A stretch of 16,086 bases of DNA, from assembly GCA_009936695.1 (NCBI GenBank), contig JAACEA010000177.1:1-16086 (forward strand). Direction: 5' to 3'. The stretch is from Planctomycetia bacterium. Its GTDB lineage: Bacteria; Planctomycetota; Phycisphaerae; Phycisphaerales; SM1A02. The notes under the pieces were generated by a model. The model saw nothing but the letters and a program-made list of their open reading frames with translations, ran no database searches and was not told where the DNA came from. Position numbers and translations under genes: made by a program. This document shows, piece after piece, positions 1 to 6,366 of this stretch (position 1 is its first letter; each line of letters begins with the position of its first letter).

Positions 1-49
1 TGATCATGGTGATCATGGTGATGCATTCGCGGCAGGGGAGGTCGATGAA

Positions 50-85
50 AAAAAGACCGGACGCGTCTTTTCAGAGCGCGTCCGG
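50..85 (-). terminator. Intrinsic terminator of the candidate ncRNA
   Basis: A perfect 9-bp stem pairs 57-65 (ccggacgcg) with 77-85 (cgcgtccgg) across an 11-nt loop. Read on the minus strand it is followed directly by TCTTTTTTT, a classical intrinsic terminator. On the plus strand only a short CCTTT follows, so plus-strand activity would be weaker. It lies at the 3' end of the hairpin-rich minus-strand RNA. Confidence 0.85.
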
Positions 86-359
86 CCTTTATGTTTCCTC
101 GGCTTCTACCTGGACATGGGTGAAGTCACTTGCGTGCCTCTGCCCCTTGTGATGCTTGTACGGGAGTTCCCTTTTCCCAGTACCTGCGTTTTTCCGCTGC
201 GGGTAAGTGCCCTTTTCCCAAGTGCAGCGGATCTCAAGGACCCTTTTTCCAAGCTACGCCGGTGTTCCCGCACCGACTCAGCCGAAGTCCGGAAAGGGAT
301 ATGCAATTGCAAGGCCCTTTCCTGCTCCCTGTCCCTAGCGAAGGAGAAACGCCGGAGAC
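50..359 (-). ncRNA. Candidate structured noncoding RNA with repeated GGGAAAAGGG hairpins
   Basis: This is an unrecognised RNA candidate of about 310 nt, bounded by a promoter-like region and a strong terminator. The segment is full of short hairpins sharing one plan: an outer stem, an inner GG(G)/CC(C) pair, and a loop carrying an (A)AAAGGG purine run (minus-strand sense). Examples are 194-230 (7-bp stem CCGCTGC/GCAGCGG plus GGG/CCC), 158-183 (GTAC/GTAC plus GGG/CCC with one bulged base), 309-325 (GCA/TGC plus GG/CC) and 260-275 (5-bp stem whose loop reads CGGGAA). A weaker copy is at 233-253. The repeats fall in different reading phases, so they are conserved as nucleotide structure and not as peptide. 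I looked for signatures of RNase P RNA, tmRNA, SRP RNA and 6S RNA and found none. Exact ends and function are unknown. The many GGA-containing loops would suit a CsrA-type protein sponge, but that is speculation. Confidence 0.6.
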
Positions 360-365
360 GCGAGA

Positions 366-424
366 AGTATGTCACCGGAATCGGGTCGTGTCAGGCTCAT
401 CATCGGTTTTTCTAAAAAAAAAAA
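366..424 (-). promoter_or_regulatory. Sigma70-like promoter with UP-like A/T tract
   Basis: On the minus strand, CTGACA (389-394, five of six matches to the -35 consensus) is followed after exactly 17 bp by CATACT (366-371, four of six matches to the -10). The predicted transcription start is near 359. Just upstream of the -35, at about -48 to -65, lies a T11-AG-A5 tract (407-424). It is the most A/T-rich stretch in this GC-rich window and sits where UP elements bind the RNA polymerase alpha subunit. Such a layout is typical of strongly and constitutively expressed stable RNAs. It fits the structured segment downstream. Confidence 0.55.
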
Positions 425-546
425 CACCCAGGGCTTGCCTTCGCGGAATCGCACCGGCGACGTGGAATCGCAAGTCGCCATCAAGACGAGGCTTGTGACG
501 TTCTGCAGGCATGCCCGGGTGGATCGCGGTGCTGCGACGCAGGCAC
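425..546. other. Non-coding spacer with small repeat and hairpin
   Basis: No gene was found in this spacer between the coiled-coil gene's terminator and the ncRNA promoter. It holds a 9-bp direct repeat (ggaatcgca at 445-453 and 464-472) and a 6-bp inverted repeat (ggcgac 456-461 with gtcgcc 474-479). No function can be assigned. Confidence 0.5.
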
Positions 547-581
547 GAAAAACGCCGCCCGGCAGAGGATGCCGGGCGGCG
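547..581 (-). terminator. Intrinsic terminator of the coiled-coil protein gene
   Basis: An 11-bp perfect stem pairs 553-563 (cgccgcccggc) with 571-581 (gccgggcggcg) over a 7-nt loop. In minus-strand sense it is followed by TTTTTC. It begins about 40 bp past the stop codon of the minus-strand gene that ends at 624. Confidence 0.9.
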
Positions 582-623
582 ATATCGGGGTGGAGGGCGG
601 GGTTCCGGGGGATCAGCCTCCGC

Positions 624-1553
624 TCAGTGACCCGCTCGAGACAGCGTCTTGCCGGTCTCGAAGGTGGGGGTCTCCGGCGTCTCCGGGGACTCCGGGTCGA
701 TGTCGAAATCATCCCAGGAGAAGTCCTCCCAGCCGTCCGAGTCGAGTGACTGACGGGCCCGCTTCTCGTAGTCCGAGCGCGATCCTCGACTCGCCAGCGA
801 CTGGAGCTGTGCTTCCTGCACCGTCCGGAGCTCGGCAAGCTTCGATTCGAGCTGGTCCAGGCTGCCGACTTCCGCGAACTTGTCGTAGTCCGCGAGCACC
901 TGCTGCTGCTGCTGGGTCATCTCGATGAGCCGTTCGTTGCGATCGATCGCATCGATCTGCCGGTCCAGCTGCCAGAGCTTCGCCTCGTATCGAGCGTGCT
1001 CGTCCTCGAGGGTGTCGAGGATCTCCGCGAGTCGACCCTTCTGAGTGTTGAGGAAGTCCAACTGGGTCTCGTTCCCCGCGTGACGATCCTGGTAGGTCGA
1101 GCGAATCGTCGCGATCCGTCTCGCTTCGTTTCGAGCGCCCTCGAAGTCGACGGTGCGGCCGTCGACCCGGATGGACACCGTGCGTCCGGCGCGGGCATCG
1201 AGTTCGGAATCGGTCAGGGCGATTCGGAGTTCCGAAAGATCCGAGGCGGTCATCGCCACGACCCGTCGGGCGACATCCTGATCACGCTTGAGGAGGTCGA
1301 TCTGTCGATCGACTTCGGCGAGTTCGCCGGTCACTTCCGCGATCCGCTCTGGATATCGCTCGGCGAGCTGGGAGAGTTGGCGACGCAGGGCGATCGGATC
1401 GTCGACGAAATCATCGGCGACGGCACGGGCTTGGTTCCGGATCTGGTCGAAACCGGCCGCAATGCGATCGGGACCGACGATGAAGGCGAGGGTGCCGAGG
1501 CCAGCCGCCCCGATCAGCCCCCAACGCAAGACGCAACGACTCATGCTGAACAT
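624..1553 (-). CDS. Coiled-coil membrane-anchored protein of unknown function
   Basis: The product has 309 residues. A hydrophobic segment at about residues 10-28 is a likely membrane anchor. Long charged heptad-like stretches at about 55-115 and 165-255 predict coiled coils, including a QQQQQ run near 214-218. The C-terminal tail (about 270-309) is acidic and rich in Pro, Glu and Thr. The start at 1553 was chosen over in-frame codons further upstream because AAGGGA precedes it at suitable spacing and the hydrophobic segment then sits at the N-terminus. An ATG at 1544 is also possible. The gene is divergent from the ECF sigma gene, which leaves a 278-bp shared upstream region, and it ends at a strong terminator. 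I recognise no enzymatic domain. Similar coiled-coil proteins seem common in planctomycetes, but I cannot name a family. A structural or envelope role is inferred only. Confidence 0.8.
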   Translation of the reverse strand: MFSMSRCVLRWGLIGAAGLGTLAFIVGPDRIAAGFDQIRNQARAVADDFVDDPIALRRQLSQLAERYPERIAEVTGELAEVDRQIDLLKRDQDVARRVVAMTASDLSELRIALTDSELDARAGRTVSIRVDGRTVDFEGARNEARRIATIRSTYQDRHAGNETQLDFLNTQKGRLAEILDTLEDEHARYEAKLWQLDRQIDAIDRNERLIEMTQQQQQVLADYDKFAEVGSLDQLESKLAELRTVQEAQLQSLASRGSRSDYEKRARQSLDSDGWEDFSWDDFDIDPESPETPETPTFETGKTLSRAGH

Positions 1554-1703
1554 GGGGTAATCCCTTCGGCTCGCATCGATCGTCACTCCGGTGGCCCGAT
1601 TCGACGGGCCTTGGGAGAACCGGAGTCGTCGATGCTCCACGACCTTGATGGGAGACCGTGGTCGTCGATTTCAGGGTGAGACGGGATTTCACGTCCACCT
1701 TCA

Positions 1704-1712
1704 CTACAATGG
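1704..1712 (+). promoter_or_regulatory. CTAnnATGG element (-10-like) upstream of the sigma factor
   Basis: CTACAATGG contains TACAAT, a good -10 hexamer. The same CTAnnATGG pattern recurs upstream of prpB, prpC and the hydroxybutyryl-CoA dehydrogenase gene. I see no good -35 at 16-18 bp. It would give a leader of roughly 115 nt before the start codon at 1832. Confidence 0.4.
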
Positions 1713-1831
1713 ATGCGGACCGGTCCCGGGGGGGCACGCCGGGCCTCGAACCGCATGGAGTCGACGGAGATCTGTGATTTCCGGTTCTGAAACTCTCGTG
1801 GGTCCCCTCCCAACAAGGATGCGTGCTCCTG

Positions 1832-2566
1832 ATGAACCCCATGACGACTTCCTTCATCGCCCGGCTCCGGGATCGGGATGATGCCGCCTGGTTCGAACTC
1901 TGGACGGTGTTCGGCCCGGTGATCCGGGCCCAGCTCACTCGCTGGGGCCGAGGTGCCGTCGGCATGGCCACCGTCGAGGATCTCACGCAGGACACCCTCA
2001 CCGCGTTGTCGGGTTCGATCGACCGCTTCGATCCCGATCGCGGGGCACGTTTCAGCACCTGGCTGCTGTCGATCGCGAAACACGTGCTTGGCGACGAACT
2101 CGATCGCCGGAATGCGCTGAAGCGCGGCGGCGGAAAGCGGCCCGCGACGCTCGACGACAGTTACATGGGGCGATCCACGGATCCGCAGCCCGACGCGGCG
2201 TACGAACGACTGGTCTTCCAGGCCAAGGTCTACGCGGCGATCGATGCGACCCGGAAGGAGAGCGAGTTCCTCCACTTCGAGGTGTATCGCATGCGGATCT
2301 TCGATGCCGCTTCCGGCAAGGACGTGGCGGCACAGCTCGGAATCAGCGAGCCGACGGTGACGCGGCATCTCCAGCGGGTCCGGGGACTGCTCCGCGAGCG
2401 ACTCGTCGAGATGATCGACACCTACAGCTTCACCGACGAGGAACGATCCGAGGCGTCGTCCGCGGGCCTCGGAAACGACGACGGTCTCTTCGACGAGGCC
2501 ATTTCAGAGATCTATCTCACGCATGCCGCGCTGGTCGAGGACGACTCGACCCTTCCTCCGGGTTGA
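1832..2566 (+). CDS. ECF-type RNA polymerase sigma factor
   Basis: This 244-residue alternative sigma factor would direct RNA polymerase to a specific promoter set. Region 2 is visible at about residues 46-95: VEDLTQDTL is the core-binding helix, FDPDRG follows, and FSTWLLSIAKHV is the -10 recognition part. Region 4 lies at about 150-195, with a helix-turn-helix reading DVAAQLGISEPTVTRHLQRV. A roughly 50-residue acidic C-terminal extension (about 196-244) goes beyond the ECF core. The ATG at 1832 follows AAGGA at 1815-1819 by 12 nt. A GTG at 1823 would sit only 3 nt from it, and an ATG at 1841 is an alternative. No anti-sigma factor is adjacent. Instead a membrane Ser/Thr kinase follows, which suggests control by phosphorylation, as in the EcfP/PknT pair of Vibrio. 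Unlike the published account of EcfP, acidic residues remain in region 2.2 here (E49, D50, D54). The family call is firm and the regulation is inferred. Confidence 0.9.
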   Translation: MNPMTTSFIARLRDRDDAAWFELWTVFGPVIRAQLTRWGRGAVGMATVEDLTQDTLTALSGSIDRFDPDRGARFSTWLLSIAKHVLGDELDRRNALKRGGGKRPATLDDSYMGRSTDPQPDAAYERLVFQAKVYAAIDATRKESEFLHFEVYRMRIFDAASGKDVAAQLGISEPTVTRHLQRVRGLLRERLVEMIDTYSFTDEERSEASSAGLGNDDGLFDEAISEIYLTHAALVEDDSTLPPG

Positions 2567-2594
2567 TCGGCATGAAGACCCCGACCGCCCGTCC

Positions 2595-2690
2595 GACGGG
2601 CGAATGGAGTGATCAATGACCTGGGCAAGCATCTTTCTCATCTTCATCGGCATCGCGATCGGGATCGTCGGCCTGGCCGTGCTCGTCACG
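2595..2690 (+). repeat. Left copy of a 207-bp-spaced duplication
   Basis: About 95 bp here match 2802-2897 at roughly 80% identity by eye. The copies share the GACGGGCG leader, the ATGGAGTG ribosome-binding region, the start codon at the same offset and the first 25 or so codons. The offset is 207 bp. It records a partial gene duplication between the small membrane peptide and the kinase N-terminus. Confidence 0.75.
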
Positions 2691-2774
2691 GTGGTGGTGA
2701 CCGGCTTCCTGGCGTTCACGCGCCGCGGCTCCGCCGCGGCGACCGAGGTGCAAGCGACGACTTCCGCTCGGTGA
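2616..2774 (+). CDS. 52-residue single-TM membrane peptide
   Basis: This small gene encodes one strongly hydrophobic segment (residues 4-34) followed by a short basic and Ala/Thr-rich tail. GGAG at 2606-2609 lies 6 nt before the ATG, the same geometry as at the kinase gene. The first 25 residues (MTWASIFLIFIGIAIGIVG onward) parallel the kinase start (MTFASILLIFIGIAAGILG onward), so the two are partial paralogues. It lies 49 bp after the sigma gene and 48 bp before the kinase start and is probably co-transcribed. It could be a modulator that packs against the kinase's first TM helix, or a decaying duplicate. Both ideas are inference. That it is translated is supported by the conserved ribosome-binding site and an intact reading frame. 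Confidence 0.7.
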   Translation: MTWASIFLIFIGIAIGIVGLAVLVTVVVTGFLAFTRRGSAAATEVQATTSAR

Positions 2775-2801
2775 TCATGGTTCGAGACGCAATGCCCGCG
2801 T

Positions 2802-2897
2802 GACGGGCGGATGGAGTGGTACATGACCTTCGCAAGCATCCTCCTGATCTTCATCGGTATCGCGGCCGGCATCCTCGGGCTGGTCCTGCTCATCAGC
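2802..2897 (+). repeat. Right copy of the 207-bp-spaced duplication
   Basis: This copy covers the kinase leader, ribosome-binding site and first 25 codons and matches 2595-2690 at about 80% identity. Differences in the coding part mostly preserve hydrophobicity. Confidence 0.75.
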
Positions 2898-5318
2898 CTC
2901 ATGGTGTCCGCCGGTCGTGGGATCGGGTTCATCATCGGTCACCTCGTCGAGTACGTCGTCGGAACCATCCGCGACGCCGCCCGTGCGGTCGGTGCGGTGG
3001 TGGCGGCGGTCTTCCTTTCGATCTTCGCGATCCTGAACGTGATCATCGGACGATGGTCGGCGGCCAATCACTACGCGGATGGCGTGAAGCGTGAAGCGGG
3101 GATGGTCGGCCGAGGGCTCTACGGGGTCGTGGTGCGTCGGCCGTTGAAGCTCCTCTTCCTCGATGGGGTGCTCGAAGGCGTCGAAGTCCGTGCGGTGGAG
3201 GACATCCGGGACGCACCCGGTCCGGACAAGCCGGCCCGGGGCATCGACTTTTCCGGTTTCGAGATCACCGGTTCGCTTCCGGCGGGCGGGTCCGGCGCGA
3301 AACTGTACATCGCGCGGCCCGACGAGAAGATGCGGGGTTCGCTGCCGGGGCGACCCGATGCGGTGGTGATCAAGAGCTTTGCGTTGTCGGAAGGCAGTTC
3401 GCTTCCCCAGATCGTTCGCGAGAGTCGCTCGCTCGACTCGGCCAAGCGTCTCGGTCTGGTGCTCGCGCACGAGCTCGACGAGACCCGCTTCTGGTACGCG
3501 ATGCCGTATCACCCCGGCGATCATCTCGGCGTGGTGGTGCGGAACGCGCACGGGATCGGTGCCGAGGACGGACTGCGTCACGCAGTGCTCGCGGAGATGC
3601 TGCGGTATCAGATCGATCTGGTCGCGACGCTCGCTCGCTATCACCAGGACGGCCTCTGGCACAAGGACGTCAAGCCCGACAACATCATCGTGCACGACGG
3701 GGCGGCGCACCTGGTCGACTTCGGCCTGGTGACCTCACTGCGGTCCGCGATGACGCTGACCACGCACGGGACGGAGTACTTCCGCGATCCCGAGATGGTC
3801 CGCATGGCGATGCGCGGCGTGAAGGTCCACGAAGTCGACGGGGCGAAGTTCGACATCTACGGCGCCGGTGCGGTTCTCTACTTCACGCTCGAGAACACTT
3901 TTCCGGGCCATGGTGGCCTCAGTCGTTTCGAACGCCCGGCGCCCGAGGCGCTTCGGTGGGTCGTCCGTCGGGCGATGGCCGACTACGCGCAGCGTTACGG
4001 CTCCGCCGCGGAGATGCTGGCGGACCTTCGGTTCGTCGCCGAAGCGGCCGATCCCTGGGCGGTGGTCCCCGCGGATCTGCCCTCGATGCGCGGGGAATCG
4101 GTCGAACTCGTCGACGCCGACGGACCGGTATCGACGCGGGTGGCCGCTGCGGCGCCGCCACCCCGGGTCTCGAACCCGCGTGGATCCTCGATCCCGCCGC
4201 GGGAAGTCGGCGGGCGCGGCACGGCGCGTCCACGAATCACCGTGACGAACTGGCTGACGGGTGGATACGTCGTCGGTGACGCCTCGTCCGGACCGGGCTC
4301 GGTGGTCGGGGGATCCGGTTCCGTTCGACCGGCGACCGAGCAGGTGGTCGCGGCGCGACGCCGGGCCGGTACCAGACGGGCCAACGCACGCCGCGGTGCG
4401 ACACGGGTGTCCGCACATCGGCGGACTTCGACCACCCTCAAGCTCGTGGCCGCGTCCGGAATCGCCTGCATCGTCGCGTTCGTGATCGGGTTGGCCATGA
4501 TGGAAGTCGACTTCTCCCGGTCCATGGACCGCGTCCGCTCCACCTTCGCAGGGGTCAGCCTCGGCCATGAAGAGGCGATCCTCTACGAGATCGATCGGGC
4601 GGTCTCCGAGCTCATGGATCGTGGAGCGATCGAGGTCTCGTATCAGGTCGACGACATCCTGCGTTCCGCCGAGATGGTGGAAACGGTGTCCGAGCCTCCG
4701 CAGCCCGGCGGCTCCAGTCGGCTCGTGGTGATCGACGATCGGACCTCGTTCGCCGGTACCGACGCCGATCCTGACGCCATTCTGGCTCCCTTCAAGGAGG
4801 CCGGTTGGCGGATCGAAACGGATCCGCAACTCGCGGCACAGGCGTCCGTCGCGATGTTCAAGTGTCGGACGTGGGGGGCCGAGTCCGGAGGCGGGCTCGG
4901 CGATCGGGATGTTCTGGCCGAGTCCTTCGCATGTCCGCCGTTGAATTCATTCCGTGCCGACAGCGACGTCGAAGCGGTGCTGCTGATGCTCACCGTCGAC
5001 GAGGAAGCGGGCGGTCACGCGTCGCGGACCCGCCTGGTGCTGATCGGTGACGAGGCGATCGAGGTCGCCATGCGGAATGCGATCTACGTGGACGTGGAAG
5101 CGCGGTGGCCGGATGGGCGTCGTGAGATCATCACCGTGGAGGTCGACGGGGTCCGGGACGACGACGGCACGATGAATCCCGCCGATTCGGTCGACGGTGA
5201 TTCCGTGAATGATGCCGACGGGCGGGGTGGGTCCGGCTGGATTCTCGATTTGAATCGGGAATCAGGGCGGACCGTCGACGTGCATACGGGACCGATCCAC
5301 ATTCGCATCGCCGCCTGA
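2823..5318 (+). CDS. Transmembrane Ser/Thr protein kinase with unknown C-terminal domain
   Basis: This 831-residue Hanks-type kinase has two N-terminal TM helices (about 4-29 and 57-76) and a kinase domain at about 146-405. The domain shows a Gly-rich loop (GSLPAGGSGA, 150-159), the VIK lysine K184, a likely alpha-C Glu200, HKDVKPDN with catalytic D282 (HKD in place of HRD), DFG at 299-301, GTEYFRDPE at 316-324 and D344 of DIYGAGA. A Pro/Gly/Arg-rich linker (about 415-538), a third TM helix (about 541-561) and an unrecognised region (about 565-831) follow. With three TM helices the kinase is probably cytoplasmic and the last domain periplasmic, where it could act as sensor. The start at 2823 follows GGAG by 6 nt. 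An in-frame ATG at 2811 overlaps that site and was rejected. The likely target is the upstream sigma factor, by context only. Confidence 0.9.
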   Translation: MTFASILLIFIGIAAGILGLVLLISLMVSAGRGIGFIIGHLVEYVVGTIRDAARAVGAVVAAVFLSIFAILNVIIGRWSAANHYADGVKREAGMVGRGLYGVVVRRPLKLLFLDGVLEGVEVRAVEDIRDAPGPDKPARGIDFSGFEITGSLPAGGSGAKLYIARPDEKMRGSLPGRPDAVVIKSFALSEGSSLPQIVRESRSLDSAKRLGLVLAHELDETRFWYAMPYHPGDHLGVVVRNAHGIGAEDGLRHAVLAEMLRYQIDLVATLARYHQDGLWHKDVKPDNIIVHDGAAHLVDFGLVTSLRSAMTLTTHGTEYFRDPEMVRMAMRGVKVHEVDGAKFDIYGAGAVLYFTLENTFPGHGGLSRFERPAPEALRWVVRRAMADYAQRYGSAAEMLADLRFVAEAADPWAVVPADLPSMRGESVELVDADGPVSTRVAAAAPPPRVSNPRGSSIPPREVGGRGTARPRITVTNWLTGGYVVGDASSGPGSVVGGSGSVRPATEQVVAARRRAGTRRANARRGATRVSAHRRTSTTLKLVAASGIACIVAFVIGLAMMEVDFSRSMDRVRSTFAGVSLGHEEAILYEIDRAVSELMDRGAIEVSYQVDDILRSAEMVETVSEPPQPGGSSRLVVIDDRTSFAGTDADPDAILAPFKEAGWRIETDPQLAAQASVAMFKCRTWGAESGGGLGDRDVLAESFACPPLNSFRADSDVEAVLLMLTVDEEAGGHASRTRLVLIGDEAIEVAMRNAIYVDVEARWPDGRREIITVEVDGVRDDDGTMNPADSVDGDSVNDADGRGGSGWILDLNRESGRTVDVHTGPIHIRIAA

Positions 5319-5408
5319 GTCGGCTCGGACGCGGGCGATGGACCTCGTCCGTCGAAAGCCGGGGTCGTCCACCGGCGTCGATCTCGACGGAGCGTCGCCC
5401 GCCGGTCG

Positions 5409-5417
5409 CTAGAATGG
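5409..5417 (+). promoter_or_regulatory. CTAnnATGG element (-10-like) upstream of prpB
   Basis: CTAGAATGG includes TAGAAT, five of six matches to the -10 consensus, ending 20 nt before the prpB start codon. A transcript starting about 7 nt downstream would have a very short leader that still contains GGAGA (5424-5428). No -35 is obvious at standard spacing. Confidence 0.45.
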
Positions 5418-5434
5418 CGTTCTGGAGAACCGCC

Positions 5435-6298
5435 ATGCAGCATCCCGGCGCCCGTCTTCGGGCTCTCGTCGAACAGGACGTCGTCATGATCCCCGGTGCA
5501 TTCAATGCGCTGGTGTCGATCGCGGTCCGCGAGGCGGGATTCGGCGCCTGCTACATCTCCGGCGGTGCGACGGCGAACGTCGCCGGCACGCCGGACATCG
5601 GGCTTCTGACCCTGACCGAGGTCGTAAGGACCATTCGAGAGGTCGCCGACGCGTCGGGCATTCCGGTGATCGCGGATGCGGACACCGGGTATGGCGAAGT
5701 CGAATGTGCGATCCGAACCGTCGTGGAGTACGAGCGGGCCGGCGCGGCCGCCCTGCACGTGGAGGACCAGGTCTTCCCGAAGCGATGCGGGCACCTCGAT
5801 GGGAAGGAACTCGTTCCCGCCGAGGAATTCGCCGAGAAGATCGTCGAGATGGTGGCGGCGCGACGAAGTCCCGACTTCATGATCATCGCGAGGACGGATG
5901 CACGGCACGTCACCGGGATCGAGGACGCGATCGATCGCGCGAATCGCTACCGGGCCGCAGGTGCCGAGGCGATCTTCCCGGAGGGATTGCAGACGGAGGC
6001 CGAATTCAAGGCCTTCGCCGAGGGTTCGCCGGGTCTGCTGCTCGCGAACATGACGGAGTTCGGCAAGACCCCGATCATCCCGGCGGCTCGATTCGGTGAA
6101 CTCGGCTACCGCATGGTGATCTATCCGCTCAGCATGATGCGGCTGGCGATGGGCGAAGTCGTCCGCGGTCTTCGGGAACTCCGCGACGCCGGATCCGTCG
6201 AACCGATGCTCGACCGAATGCAGACCCGCAAGGAGCTCTACGGCCTGCTCGACTACGTCCCCGGTGAGGAATGGCGGTTCCCGGGCGGTCGCGACTGA
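5435..6298 (+). CDS. prpB: 2-Methylisocitrate lyase
   Basis: PrpB splits 2-methylisocitrate into pyruvate and succinate, the last step of the cytosolic methylcitrate cycle of propionyl-CoA oxidation. The 287-residue product fits the family length. Visible family features are SGG (42-44), the metal-binding aspartates D54 (TPDIG) and D81/D83 (DADTGYG), E110-D111 in HVEDQ, and the lyase signature KRCGH (116-120) with catalytic Cys118. This cysteine signature argues against PEP mutase or oxaloacetate decarboxylase relatives. The conserved RTDA and ANMTEFG segments follow, and PLSMMRLA lies near the C-terminus. The start at 5435 follows GGAGA by 6 nt. An in-frame ATG at 5414 overlaps the -10-like box and was rejected. 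The citrate-synthase-family gene at 7212 supplies the partner enzyme, but no methylcitrate dehydratase is visible in the window. Confidence 0.93.
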   Translation: MQHPGARLRALVEQDVVMIPGAFNALVSIAVREAGFGACYISGGATANVAGTPDIGLLTLTEVVRTIREVADASGIPVIADADTGYGEVECAIRTVVEYERAGAAALHVEDQVFPKRCGHLDGKELVPAEEFAEKIVEMVAARRSPDFMIIARTDARHVTGIEDAIDRANRYRAAGAEAIFPEGLQTEAEFKAFAEGSPGLLLANMTEFGKTPIIPAARFGELGYRMVIYPLSMMRLAMGEVVRGLRELRDAGSVEPMLDRMQTRKELYGLLDYVPGEEWRFPGGRD

Positions 6299-6300
6299 AT

Positions 6301-6351
6301 GCAGACGATCGCGAACCGTCGGCTCGTGATCGCGGTGGAAGATGCGTCTGC
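6301..6351. terminator. Possible shared hairpin between convergent genes
   Basis: GCAGACGATC (6301-6310) can pair with GATgCGTCTGC (6341-6351) with one bulge, and an inner GCGA/TCGC pair is possible. It fills the 68-bp gap between the convergent prpB and CpeT-family genes. There is no T-tract on either side, so an intrinsic terminator role is uncertain. Confidence 0.3.
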
Positions 6352-6366
6352 CGCGTGCGTCGCGGT

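Noticed and set aside
1..26. A tandem TGATCATGG repeat and, on the minus strand, an ATG followed by His-rich codons (MHHHDHHD).
   Set aside because: The frame leaves the window after eight codons, no Shine-Dalgarno site precedes it, and a strong terminator ends only 24 bp upstream. It cannot be called.
50..359. Identity of the RNA as RNase P RNA, tmRNA, SRP RNA or 6S RNA.
   Set aside because: None of the conserved blocks I know for these RNAs is present (for example GAGGAAAGTC of RNase P, the SRP apical GGAAGGAAGCAG, or a tRNA-like end).
106..415. Overlapping open frames on both strands across the hairpin-rich region, including a basic 89-residue minus-strand frame.
   Set aside because: The GGGAAAAGGG repeats fall in different codon phases, the minus frame begins at a GTG inside the promoter, and no ribosome-binding site is present. 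RNA structure explains the repeats better.
440..480. A T-loop-like GGTGCGATTCC on the minus strand suggested a tRNA or tmRNA end.
   Set aside because: No acceptor, D or anticodon arm can be built around it and there is no CCA end.
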